NCBI GenBank assembly: GCA_965214025.1
Contig: CBDCAW010000071.1
Span: 1-64,000, forward strand
Reading direction: 5' to 3'
Length of the DNA: 64,000 bases
Origin: Granulosicoccus sp965214025
GTDB taxonomy: Bacteria > Pseudomonadota > Gammaproteobacteria > Granulosicoccales > Granulosicoccaceae
Shown: one piece after another, positions 44,400 through 52,932 of the stretch
Layout: every line of letters starts with the position of its first letter
Position numbering within the stretch: position 1 is the stretch's first letter
Program-made: the position numbers and the translations under genes
Notes under the pieces: model-generated
The model's database searches: none
Told to the model about the DNA's origin: nothing
The model's input: the letters and a program-made list of their open reading frames with translations, nothing else

Positions 44400-47313
44400 T
44401 GTCGTCACTCGAAGCATCCCTGCCCTTCGACGGGGTACCGGTCGCGGCCTTCTTCGACACCGTCTTTCGCGATACCGCCTTCTTCTTGCTGCCCGCCTTC
44501 TTGGCCGCCGCTTTCTTCGCCGCGGCCTTCTTGGCGGCCGCCTTGGTGGCCGCTGCCTTCTTCGCAGCCGCTTTCTTGGCTGCGGCCTTCTTCGCGGCCG
44601 CCTTCTTGCTGGCGGCTTTCTTGGCAGCGGCTTTCTTCGCGGCGGCCTTCTTCACAGCGGCTTTCTTGGCGGCAGCCTTCTTGGCCGCGGCCTTCTTCGC
44701 GGTGGCCGTCTTGGCAGTGACCTTCTTTGCCGTCGCACGCTTCGATGCTGCCTTGCCGGTCACGGCCTTCTTCACCGCTGTCTTGTCGACAGACGCCTTG
44801 TCATCCAGAGGCGCAGGCGCGGCCGCAGGCTCATCGACAGCAATCTGCGATGCGGCTGGCTCCTGCGATGTCGACGATCGGGCCACAGGTGCCAAGGCCC
44901 CTTCGGCATCCGCGCCCGGCAAGCCTGGCGATTCATCGACAGGCACTGCCTGCTTCCCAGGCGATGCTACCGCTGCGTTCGCCTTGCGCTCTTCGCGCCG
45001 GGCGTCACGCTTGCGTTGCTTCGCACGCTTGCGTTTGGCACGCCGTGCCTCTTCCGGATCGACGACTGATGCAAGGCTGCCTTTTTCGGCGGCCGGAGCC
45101 TGAGCCTTGCGACTGCTGCCGGTGTCGAGATGGCCGAAGTCGATCTTGCGCTCTTCGAGATTGACGCCATCCACACGCACACGGATCGCGTCACCAAGAC
45201 GAAAGACCCGTCCGGATCGTTCGCCGACCAGTCGCTGGGCTTCCTTCTCGAAGCGATAGTAGTCACGCGCCAGGTTGGTGATGTGTATCAACCCCTCGAC
45301 GTGGAAATCGGTGAGCTCCACGAACAGACCGAACGAGGTGACCGCTGCCACCACGCCATCGAACTCCGAACCGATGTGGTCTTGCATGTACTCGCACTTG
45401 AGCCAGCTGACCACATCACGGGAGGCCTCCTCGGCCCGCCGTTCTGTCATCGAACAGCTTTCGCCAAGCGATTGCATGCGTTCACGTGTGTAGCGGTAGC
45501 GATCGACGCCTTCGCGAGTGAGCACATGCTTGATGGCACGGTGCACCAGCAGATCCGGGTAGCGACGGATGGGCGAGGTGAAGTGTGCGTAATGCGACAG
45601 TGCCAGGCCGAAGTGCCCTTCGTTGCGTGGCTGATAGACCGCCTGCTGCATGGAACGCAGCATGACGGTCTGAATCACGCTACGATCCTGCCGAGCTTCG
45701 ATGGTGCGGGCCAGGGCTGCATAATCGAGTGCGCTCGGGTTCTCACCGCCCCCCAACTCCAGCCCGTGCAACGCCAGAAACCCACGCAGGTCCTCCAACC
45801 GATCGGCTTTGGGCCCATGGTGCACGCGGTAGAGCGCTGGGATCTCGTGCTTCTCCATGAACGCCGCCGCGGCGATGTTCGCCAGGATCATGCATTCTTC
45901 GATGAGCCGGTGCGCATCGTTCCTGACCACGGGTACCAGTTCCGATATCTTGCGATTGTCGTCGAACACGATACGCGTCTCGGTCGAATCGAACTCGATC
46001 GCCCCGCGCTTGCGGCGTGCCTTGGCCAGCAGGCCATACAGCTTGTGAAGGTTCACCAGGTGGGGGAAGATCAATGCATGATGCTTGCGTAGCGGGCTCT
46101 TGCGCTCGGTGAGCATCTCGTTGACTTCATCGTAGGTGAGCCGTGCATGCGAACGCATGAGGCCGTTGAAGAAACGCGCCTTCTTCAACGAGCCCTTGGC
46201 GTCGAGCGTCATCTCGCACAGCATGCACAGGCGGTCCACATCAGGGTTGATGGAACACAGGCCGTTGGAGATCGCTTCCGGTAGCATCGGCACCACCCGA
46301 CCTGGAAAGTACACCGACGTGCCCCGCGAGATCGCCTCGTCGTCCAGCGCGGTGCCCGGCACCACGTAGTGCGCCACATCGGCGATCGCCACCAGCAGGC
46401 GCCAACCCTTCTCCATCGGCTCGCAGTAGACCGCGTCGTCGAAATCGCGCGCATCGGCACCGTCGATGGTGACCAGTGGCAACCGCCGAACATCCTTTCG
46501 CCCGGTCTTGTCGGCTTCGTCGACCACATCCGCGAAGCCGACCATTTCCTCGTTCACCGCATCCGGCCACTCGCTGGGGATGTCGCGCGAGCGCAGGGCG
46601 ACGTCGATCTCCATGCCGGCATCCATGTGCTCACCCAGCACTTCGACGATCTGCCCTACCGGTGGGTGACGACGGGTAGGCTGTTCGGTGATCTCAGCCA
46701 CCACGATATCGCCATGCCGGGCGCCACCCTGCCCATCCTGCGTGACCACCAGATCCTGCGTAAGGCGCTTGTTATCGGGTGACACGAGAATCACACCATG
46801 CTCGATGGCGACCCGACCGACCAGCGTGGTATTGGCCCGCTCGACGATGTCGACGATCCGCCCCTCACGCCGGCCACGCCGATCGAGGCCCGTGACCGCG
46901 ACCACGACGCGATCGCCATGCAGCACGGTGCGCATCTCGCGAGCACCGAGATAGACATCGCTGTCGCCGTCGTCCGCTATCAGGAAGCCGAACCCGTCGG
47001 GGTGTGCACTGATACGCCCGGCCACGAGGGCATCGTCGTCAACCGGCACGTAGCCACCCTTGCGGTTCTGGATGAGCTGACCGTCTCGCTGCATGGCCAG
47101 CAACCGTCGTCGCAAACCTTCAAGCCGTGATTCGTCATCGTCGTAGCCCAGGCTCTCGACCAGGGCCTCGTAGTTCATCGGCGCCTTTTCGGCAGCGAGC
47201 AACGAGAGCAGGAACTCGCGACTGGCCACGGGCTGCTCGTACTGCCGGCTTTCGCGGTCGGCGTGAGGATCGCTTGCCGGTTTAGTGCGCTTGTCGCGTC
47301 GGTGTTGTGTCAT
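44392..47313 (-). CDS. rnr: ribonuclease R with long Lys/Ala-rich tail
   Basis: RNase R is a processive 3'-5' exoribonuclease that degrades structured RNA. The 973-residue product has an N-terminal winged helix, two cold-shock domains (about 90-240), the RNB catalytic domain with D284, D290, D292 and D293 in TIDGADARDFDDAV, and an S1 domain (about 650-735, GVVAAVTSFGLFVELTDFHVEG). A tail of about 230 residues follows. Its last 110 residues are AKKAA-type repeats (15-base DNA units), much longer than the basic tail of E. coli RNase R (813 residues in all). The tail may bind RNA, ribosomes or polyphosphate; this is inferred. It is followed by rlmB. Confidence 0.94.
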   Translation of the reverse strand: MTQHRRDKRTKPASDPHADRESRQYEQPVASREFLLSLLAAEKAPMNYEALVESLGYDDDESRLEGLRRRLLAMQRDGQLIQNRKGGYVPVDDDALVAGRISAHPDGFGFLIADDGDSDVYLGAREMRTVLHGDRVVVAVTGLDRRGRREGRIVDIVERANTTLVGRVAIEHGVILVSPDNKRLTQDLVVTQDGQGGARHGDIVVAEITEQPTRRHPPVGQIVEVLGEHMDAGMEIDVALRSRDIPSEWPDAVNEEMVGFADVVDEADKTGRKDVRRLPLVTIDGADARDFDDAVYCEPMEKGWRLLVAIADVAHYVVPGTALDDEAISRGTSVYFPGRVVPMLPEAISNGLCSINPDVDRLCMLCEMTLDAKGSLKKARFFNGLMRSHARLTYDEVNEMLTERKSPLRKHHALIFPHLVNLHKLYGLLAKARRKRGAIEFDSTETRIVFDDNRKISELVPVVRNDAHRLIEECMILANIAAAAFMEKHEIPALYRVHHGPKADRLEDLRGFLALHGLELGGGENPSALDYAALARTIEARQDRSVIQTVMLRSMQQAVYQPRNEGHFGLALSHYAHFTSPIRRYPDLLVHRAIKHVLTREGVDRYRYTRERMQSLGESCSMTERRAEEASRDVVSWLKCEYMQDHIGSEFDGVVAAVTSFGLFVELTDFHVEGLIHITNLARDYYRFEKEAQRLVGERSGRVFRLGDAIRVRVDGVNLEERKIDFGHLDTGSSRKAQAPAAEKGSLASVVDPEEARRAKRKRAKQRKRDARREERKANAAVASPGKQAVPVDESPGLPGADAEGALAPVARSSTSQEPAASQIAVDEPAAAPAPLDDKASVDKTAVKKAVTGKAASKRATAKKVTAKTATAKKAAAKKAAAKKAAVKKAAAKKAAAKKAASKKAAAKKAAAKKAAAKKAAATKAAAKKAAAKKAAAKKAGSKKKAVSRKTVSKKAATGTPSKGRDASSDDNA
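44470..44725 (-). repeat. 15-bp coding repeat AKKAA in the RNase R tail
   Basis: Units such as GCCGCGGCCTTCTTC (plus strand) are repeated about 17 times with third-position variation, encoding AKKAA on the minus strand. The encoded tail ends with KKAGSKKKAVSRKTVSKKAA before the stop. Confidence 0.85.
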
Positions 47314-47407
47314 GAATCATGTCGGTTATAACCGGTGATGCTCGACCAGGAGCGATCCGGCTGGAGTGAAGCATGGCCCGTGATGGAAAAAAGGCCACGC
47401 CGTTTGG

Positions 47408-47437
47408 TTGACAACCCTGCCTGTGCTTCGGTACATT
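47408..47437 (+). promoter_or_regulatory. sigma-70-type promoter of tRNA-Leu
   Basis: A consensus TTGACA (47408-47413) is followed after 18 bases by TACATT (47432-47437), four of six matches to TATAAT. Transcription would start near 47444, giving about 65 bases of leader before the tRNA. Confidence 0.65.
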
Positions 47438-47510
47438 TCGCGCTCTTCGACAACGCTCGTCGAGTCACCGAGTTCCAGTGGCCGTAACGGTAGCGGCGAA
47501 GATCACCTCT

Positions 47511-47572
<62 letters not shown>

Positions 47573-47597
<25 letters not shown>

Positions 47598-47708
47598 TCA
47601 GTACATCGAACTTCTTCATTCTATTTGGCCCGCTGGTGGGGTAACACCCCGTACCTGGCCGGCCGCGAAGGTTCAAGTCCTCTTCTCGGCACCATCAGTA
47701 CATCGAAC
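47573..47708 (+). repeat. direct repeat of the tRNA-Leu 3' end with a tRNA remnant between copies
   Basis: The 39 bases beginning GGTTCAAGTCCTCTTCTCGG (T-loop, acceptor 3' strand, CCA and 14 following bases) at 47573-47611 recur identically at 47670-47708, 97 bases later. The second copy is preceded by GGTGGGGTAACACCCCGTACC (about 47634-47655), which resembles the variable arm, but no D-arm or 5' acceptor strand. It is therefore a truncated tRNA-Leu copy or the scar of an excised element. Confidence 0.85.
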
Positions 47709-47746
47709 CTGCCAAGAGGTACCACGGCAAGTCGCACATCATACGC

Positions 47747-48697
47747 TCAGAGCTTGCGTAACTGCACCTCGTCCACGCGATGGTCACTTCCCAGGCGCAG
47801 GATGAGCTTGGCACGCTGCCTCGTCGGCAAAATATTCTCAGTCAGGTTCACGCGGTTTATCGAATCCCAGATATCGGCAGCCGTCGCTCTGGCGTGTTCA
47901 TCGTCGAGGGCGGCATAGTGACGGAAATAGGCGTCGGGCTCGTTGAACACCGATTGCCTGAGAACCAGGAAACGATCGATGTACCACTGCCGGATCTGTG
48001 CCTCGTCCGCATCGATATAGAGCGAAAAGTCGAAGTAGTCGGAGACGAAACTCTGGGGTTCGCCACGCTGTGACGGGTGGGCCTGCAGCACATTGATCCC
48101 CTCGACGATCAGAATGTCCGGCTGATCGACGTGCACCGTCTCACCAGGCACGATGTCGTACAGGCGATGCGAGTACACCGGCGCGTGCAGATCGCCGCGA
48201 CCGCCCTTCACGTCGCTCAGAAAACGCAGCAGCGCTTTCTTGTCGTAACTCTCGGGGAAACCCTTGCGATGCATCAGCCTGCGCCTCTTCAGCTCGCTTG
48301 TGGGCAACAGGAAGCCGTCGGTCGTCACCAGGTCTACCCGAGGGTGCTGCGGCCAGCGCGCCAACAACGTCTTCAAGACGCGGGCGACCGTGCTCTTGCC
48401 AACCGCCACCGGGCCTGCTATGCCGATGATGAACGGTACCTTGCCGCTCTCCATGCCCATGTACTCGCGAAGCCCGAGGTTGAGCTGCTGGGTGGCCGCC
48501 ACGTGCAGACTCAGCAGCCGCGACAGCGGCTGATACACTTTGACGACCTCATCGATGGAGGTTCTCTCGTTGACGCCGCGCAGACAATCGAGTTCCTGCT
48601 CGCTCAACGGCAGGGGCGTACGACTACGCAACCTAGCCCATTCATCGATGCTGAAGCGACGGTAGGGGGAAAACCTCGAGACACATTCCGGGCTCAT
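47747..48697 (-). CDS. coaA: type I pantothenate kinase CoaA
   Basis: CoaA phosphorylates pantothenate in the first step of coenzyme A synthesis. The 316-residue product has the P-loop GPVAVGKST (residues 95-103, K101), VTTDGFLLP at about 124-132, RKGFPESYDKKALLRFL, and VEGINVLQ followed by SLYIDADEAQIRQWYIDRF, all typical of the prokaryotic type I kinase. It lies between tRNA-Leu and purA, an insertion relative to the Pseudomonas order (where purA is close to the tRNA), and is probably co-transcribed from purA, since only 15 bases separate them. Confidence 0.95.
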   Translation of the reverse strand: MSPECVSRFSPYRRFSIDEWARLRSRTPLPLSEQELDCLRGVNERTSIDEVVKVYQPLSRLLSLHVAATQQLNLGLREYMGMESGKVPFIIGIAGPVAVGKSTVARVLKTLLARWPQHPRVDLVTTDGFLLPTSELKRRRLMHRKGFPESYDKKALLRFLSDVKGGRGDLHAPVYSHRLYDIVPGETVHVDQPDILIVEGINVLQAHPSQRGEPQSFVSDYFDFSLYIDADEAQIRQWYIDRFLVLRQSVFNEPDAYFRHYAALDDEHARATAADIWDSINRVNLTENILPTRQRAKLILRLGSDHRVDEVQLRKL

Positions 48698-48712
48698 GGC
48701 CTACCTGCCCGG

Positions 48713-50002
48713 CTAGCCGAACGGATGCTCGATCACCACGTTCTCGCTGCGCTCGGGCCCGGTGGAAATCACATGGATGGGCACTCCGACCAACGCCTCC
48801 AGGCGCCTGACGTAGCGCGCGGCCGCGGCCGGCAGAGCTTCCAATGCAGTGACACCGGCCGTGCCGGCCTGCCAGCCGGGCATCGTCTCGTACACCGGCT
48901 CGCATCGCTCGAACGCATCGCTGCCGATCGGCGGATAGTCCAGTCTTTCGCCATCGAGATCGTAGTGCGTGCAGATCAGGACCTCGTCGAGAGTATCCAT
49001 CACATCGAGTTTGGTCAGGCAGATGCCCGTCACGCCATTCAGCACGCAGGCGCGTCGCACAGCCACTGCATCGAACCAACCGCAACGGCGCTTGCGGCCC
49101 GTACTGGCACCGAATTCATTGCCACGTTCGCCGAGAACCTTGCCGGCCTCATCGAACAACTCGGTGGGAAACGGTCCCGCACCCACGCGGGTGGTGTACG
49201 CCTTGGTGATGCCGAGCACGTACTCGATGGCGTTCGGACCGCAGCCACTACCGCTGCAGGCAGCCCCTGCCACGGTATTCGATGAGGTGACGAACGGGTA
49301 GGTACCGTGATCGACGTCGAGCATGGCACCCTGCGCACCCTCGAAAAGGATACGCTTGCCGTCACGACGGTGTTCATGAATCAGACCGGGGATGTCGCGC
49401 ACCAGCGGCAGCAGCCGATCGGCGTAGCCAACTGCCAGGCGCTTGATATCCTCGACATCGACCGTTGCCACACCGTAGCGTGACAAGGTTGCGTTGTGAA
49501 AGTCGCACAAGGTATCCAGCTTCTCGTCGAATCGCTTCAGATCGAACAGGTCCTGTACCCGCAGGGCGCGCCGGGCCACCTTGTCCTCGTAGGCCGGACC
49601 GATTCCACGCCCCGTGGTGCCAATGGCATTGCGGCCGGCCGCTTTCTCCTTGGCCTGGTCGAGTGCGCCATGGAACGGCAGGATGAGCGGACAGGCCGCG
49701 CTGATGCACAGACGCTCTCTCACCGGAATGCCCCGGGCGGTCAGCATGTCCATCTCGTTGAACAGTGCATCGGGCGAGACCACCACGCCATTGCCGATGG
49801 CGCACAGCACACCTTCACGCAACACGCCGCTGGGAATCAGGTGCAACACCGTCTTTTCGGTGCCGATCACCAACGTATGCCCGGCATTGTGCCCGCCCTG
49901 AAAACGCACCACGAGCGCGGCCTGATCGGTCAGCAGGTCAACGATCTTGCCCTTGCCCTCATCACCCCATTGGGTGCCAAGCACCAACACACTGTCAGCC
50001 AT
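48713..50002 (-). CDS. purA: adenylosuccinate synthetase
   Basis: PurA converts IMP to adenylosuccinate with GTP and aspartate. The 429-residue enzyme has the P-loop GTQWGDEGKGKIVD (residues 9-22) with the catalytic D14, QGGHNAGHTLVIG including the catalytic His (about 42), GTTGRGIGPAYEDK near 129-142, and VGAGPFPTEL near 298. It follows hisZ on the same strand after 12 bases. Confidence 0.97.
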   Translation of the reverse strand: MADSVLVLGTQWGDEGKGKIVDLLTDQAALVVRFQGGHNAGHTLVIGTEKTVLHLIPSGVLREGVLCAIGNGVVVSPDALFNEMDMLTARGIPVRERLCISAACPLILPFHGALDQAKEKAAGRNAIGTTGRGIGPAYEDKVARRALRVQDLFDLKRFDEKLDTLCDFHNATLSRYGVATVDVEDIKRLAVGYADRLLPLVRDIPGLIHEHRRDGKRILFEGAQGAMLDVDHGTYPFVTSSNTVAGAACSGSGCGPNAIEYVLGITKAYTTRVGAGPFPTELFDEAGKVLGERGNEFGASTGRKRRCGWFDAVAVRRACVLNGVTGICLTKLDVMDTLDEVLICTHYDLDGERLDYPPIGSDAFERCEPVYETMPGWQAGTAGVTALEALPAAAARYVRRLEALVGVPIHVISTGPERSENVVIEHPFG

Positions 50003-50014
50003 AGTCGTATTCCA

Positions 50015-51262
50015 TCATGATCTGGTAGAAGAACCGGCAGTCACGACTGGCTCGAGTGACCAGCGACCATCGTGCCGAACCAACTGGCGGTCGCAGCACG
50101 CCCGCGATGCATCGAGCCCTGAACCGCGCAGCCCGACGACCACACGATTGCCGTCTTCGCGCAGGCGTGACACTTCAGCCCGTCCGGCATCATCCAGCAG
50201 CTCCTCGCCGGCGAAGATCCCGGCACCGGCTGCCCCCGTACCGTCTTCGTCCGGCGATGCCGACAGACCCGCTGCATCGACGAGACGTTTCAGATCGCTG
50301 CTGAAACCGGTGGCCGGACGCGGCCTGCCGAAGGCTTCGCCGATACAGTTGTATCGACCACCGCGGGCAAGCTCCTGACCCGCTTCGGAGAAAGCCGAGA
50401 ACAGCATGCCGGTGTGGTAACTGTAGCCACGCAGCTCGCCAAGGTCGACATGCAGCGTCAATGCCGGATGACTCTTCCGCAGTGCCTCGACCACCGTGGC
50501 CAGTGTGTCCAGTGCCGCATGGACATCCGCGGTTGCACCACGCAGCTGGTGGCGTGCTGTATCGATGATCACGGGATCACCTTGCAATCCGGGCAGCGCC
50601 CTGAGTTCGGTTACCGCCGGCGTCGTCGCGGGCAGCTTGCCGAGCAGGACGTCGATGTCCGGAACCGAGCCTCGCTGGAAAGCACGAAACAGACCGCCCT
50701 CCTGGTGCTCGTTCAGAGCGGCCTGCGCGACCAGACCTCGGTACACGCCCACGTGCCCGAGGTCCAGTGTAAGGTTGGCGGCTGCGACGCCGGCGAGCTC
50801 CAATGTGCGAAGCATCAATCGAATGATTTCGATGTCGGCTTCCGGCCCGGCATGACCGAAGAGTTCGGCACCGAATTGCTGCGGGCTGCGACTGCCACCA
50901 AAGCCGTCGGTCCGTGCACGCACCACGGTGCCGATATAGAAAAGCCGGTTGGGCCAGTCGCGGTTCAGCGCATGCGCATCCATCCGTGCCACCTGCGGTG
51001 TGATGTCAGCACGCACCCCCAGCGTGCGGCCGTTGTGCTGATCGATGAACTTCAGTGTCTGAAGCTCCATCGCCGTGCCGGTGCCCGTTATGAGGCTGTC
51101 GAGATATTCGATCAGCGGCGGCATGACCAGGTCGAAGCCCCAGGCGTGGCAGGCATCCATGATCTGCCGTCGCAATCGCTCCACGCGCCAGGCGGCGTCT
51201 GGCAGCAGTTCGTCGACACCGTCAGGCAGCTGCCAGCGGTTCATTCGCAGTTCAGAAGACAC
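50015..51262 (-). CDS. hisZ: ATP phosphoribosyltransferase regulatory subunit HisZ
   Basis: HisZ is a HisRS-like protein without synthetase activity that assembles with short-form HisG. The product of about 410 residues shows MNRWQLPDGVDELLPDAAW, FDLVMPPLIEYLDSL and the class II motif 2-like VRADITPQVARMDAH, then RARTDGFGGSRSPQQFGAELFG (split near 115-135) and GGRYNCIGEAFGRPRPATGFS. No anticodon-binding domain follows. The start is either the GTG at 51262 or the ATG at 51244; neither has a clear ribosome binding site. It lies between DUF2065 and purA, as in Pseudomonas. Its partner hisG is not in the window. Confidence 0.94.
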   Translation of the reverse strand: MSSELRMNRWQLPDGVDELLPDAAWRVERLRRQIMDACHAWGFDLVMPPLIEYLDSLITGTGTAMELQTLKFIDQHNGRTLGVRADITPQVARMDAHALNRDWPNRLFYIGTVVRARTDGFGGSRSPQQFGAELFGHAGPEADIEIIRLMLRTLELAGVAAANLTLDLGHVGVYRGLVAQAALNEHQEGGLFRAFQRGSVPDIDVLLGKLPATTPAVTELRALPGLQGDPVIIDTARHQLRGATADVHAALDTLATVVEALRKSHPALTLHVDLGELRGYSYHTGMLFSAFSEAGQELARGGRYNCIGEAFGRPRPATGFSSDLKRLVDAAGLSASPDEDGTGAAGAGIFAGEELLDDAGRAEVSRLREDGNRVVVGLRGSGLDASRACCDRQLVRHDGRWSLEPVVTAGSSTRS

Positions 51263-51422
51263 AGGGAGTTATATCGAAAGACTCGTAGGAGGCACCGGCA
51301 GATCATGAAAAGGAACTGGGCGGGTGCCGGGAACCTATCAGTTCTCGGCAAGGCAGGTATGACCCGGTGAAGGCAATCCGCACAGGGTCCGATTCGCGAC
51401 GGCCGAAAAAAGGGTGATGAGG

Positions 51423-51608
51423 CTAGCTGGCCACAGTCAGCAGAATGACGCCGGCAATCATACTGGACAGGCCGATCATGCGCAGCTTAGAGTCATCTTG
51501 CGACATCAACGTGGCCATCGCCTCTCTGTACCGCGCTGGGCTGATGAAAGGCATCAGCCCTTCTATGACCATCACAAGCGCCACGGCGGTGAAGATTTCA
51601 CCCCACAT
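51423..51608 (-). CDS. DUF2065 (YjeT-type) small membrane protein
   Basis: The 61-residue protein has two transmembrane segments (about residues 5-25 and 42-60). It begins MWGEIFTAVALVMVIEGLMP and contains SPARYREAMATL, the DUF2065 pattern. The function is not known. Its position between hflC and hisZ is conserved in gammaproteobacteria (yjeT in E. coli lies near hflC-purA). Confidence 0.9.
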   Translation of the reverse strand: MWGEIFTAVALVMVIEGLMPFISPARYREAMATLMSQDDSKLRMIGLSSMIAGVILLTVAS

Positions 51609-51687
51609 GAACGCTCGCTGCCAACCTATCGATAAGCCTGATCATCGAGCCTTGAACTCGCTTCATGACTCAGGCGCCGGGAAACCA

Positions 51688-52932
51688 CTACCGAGTACCG
51701 TCGTCAGCCACATCGCCCGAGCGTATGCTCGGTTCGCCGTTGTCTCCGGCAGGCTGTTCGTCGCGGGCCTGACCGGAAGGCTGCTGGTTCTGAGCGGCAT
51801 TCGAATCGGACGGGTCTGAACCACCCTGGCCCGAATTCGAGTCCGCAGGTTCAGCGGCACCTTCACCGTTACCCGAACCGGTCTGATCGGAGGCCCCCTG
51901 CCCGCCGTTCGAGTTCGACTGACTTGATGAACCTTCAGCGCCATTCGAACCAGATGGGTTCGAAGCACCCTGCCCGCCGTTCGACGGGCCTTGCGCATCC
52001 TGAGCCGCGCCCATCTGATTCGAACCGCCCTGGTTGCCACCCGACTGATCGAGAGCTGCCTGAGCGCCGCCCGAGCCACGGAAGAACCTAAAGAACTCGG
52101 TTTCCGGATTCAACAGCATCACATCGTTGCCACTGCTGAAGGCCTGACGGTATGCACTCAGGCTCCGATACAAGTTATAGAACTGTGGGTCGCGGGTGTA
52201 GGCTTCGGCGTAGATACGTGCCGATTCGGCATCACCATCACCACGCGTCTGCTCTGCTTCGGCGTAGGCAGTAGCCAGCGTTTCCTCACGGATACGATCG
52301 GCGGCCGCACGAATCTTCTTGGCACTTTCCCGGCCTTCCGAACGGATTTCCCGGGCTATCTTCTCCCTGTCCTTTTCCATCCGGCGATACACCGACTCAC
52401 GCACCTCTTCCGCCAGCTCGACCTTCTTGATCCGTACATCGACGATCTCGATGCCCAGCGTCTCGGCCTGCCGATCGACCGCGAGCGCGATCTCGTCCAT
52501 CAGATCTCCCCGGGCGGAGGAGATGACCTCGCGAACCGTACGCTGACCGAACGCATCCTTCACCCCTTCCCGTACGAATTGCGTCAGGCGGCTGCCCGCA
52601 CGTTGCTCCACACCACCCAGACGCGTGTAGAACGCCCGGGCATCGTCTACCCGCCACTTGACGAATGAGTCGACGATCACGTTCTTCTTCTCATTGGTCA
52701 GCACACGTTCCGGCTGAACGTCGAGCGTGAGGATACGCTTGTCAAACTTGTACACGCGCTCCAGCAGCGGCACCTTGAAGTGCAGGCCTGGTTGATAATC
52801 GGACTCGGTGATCTCACCGAGAAACAGCTTGATGGCCTTTTCTCGCTCGTTGACCGTGAACACGGCCGCCGAGAGCACGAGCAGCGCAAGTGCGATCGGG
52901 ATCAGAAAGAGCGGATTCGCTAGGCGGTTCAT
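51688..52932 (-). CDS. hflC: HflC, FtsH-modulating SPFH protein with long low-complexity tail
   Basis: HflC with HflK forms the inner-membrane SPFH cage that surrounds and modulates the FtsH protease. The core is normal: one transmembrane helix (about residues 7-25), TVNEREKAIKLFLGEI, the SPFH domain and a coiled coil with EQTRGDGDAESARIYAEAY. It ends near residue 290 with FFRFFRGSGG. A tail of about 125 residues rich in Gly, Ser, Asn and Gln follows (SNGGQGASNPSGSNG and similar). The E. coli protein is 334 residues, this one 414. The start overlaps the hflK stop by four bases (ATGA). Tail function is unknown. Confidence 0.93.
   Translation of the reverse strand: MNRLANPLFLIPIALALLVLSAAVFTVNEREKAIKLFLGEITESDYQPGLHFKVPLLERVYKFDKRILTLDVQPERVLTNEKKNVIVDSFVKWRVDDARAFYTRLGGVEQRAGSRLTQFVREGVKDAFGQRTVREVISSARGDLMDEIALAVDRQAETLGIEIVDVRIKKVELAEEVRESVYRRMEKDREKIAREIRSEGRESAKKIRAAADRIREETLATAYAEAEQTRGDGDAESARIYAEAYTRDPQFYNLYRSLSAYRQAFSSGNDVMLLNPETEFFRFFRGSGGAQAALDQSGGNQGGSNQMGAAQDAQGPSNGGQGASNPSGSNGAEGSSSQSNSNGGQGASDQTGSGNGEGAAEPADSNSGQGGSDPSDSNAAQNQQPSGQARDEQPAGDNGEPSIRSGDVADDGTR

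Noticed and set aside
44399..45103. Plus-strand Ala/Phe-rich open frame that looks like a membrane protein
   Set aside because: It is the antisense of the AKKAA tail of RNase R; hydrophobicity arises from reading AAG/GCC codons backwards.
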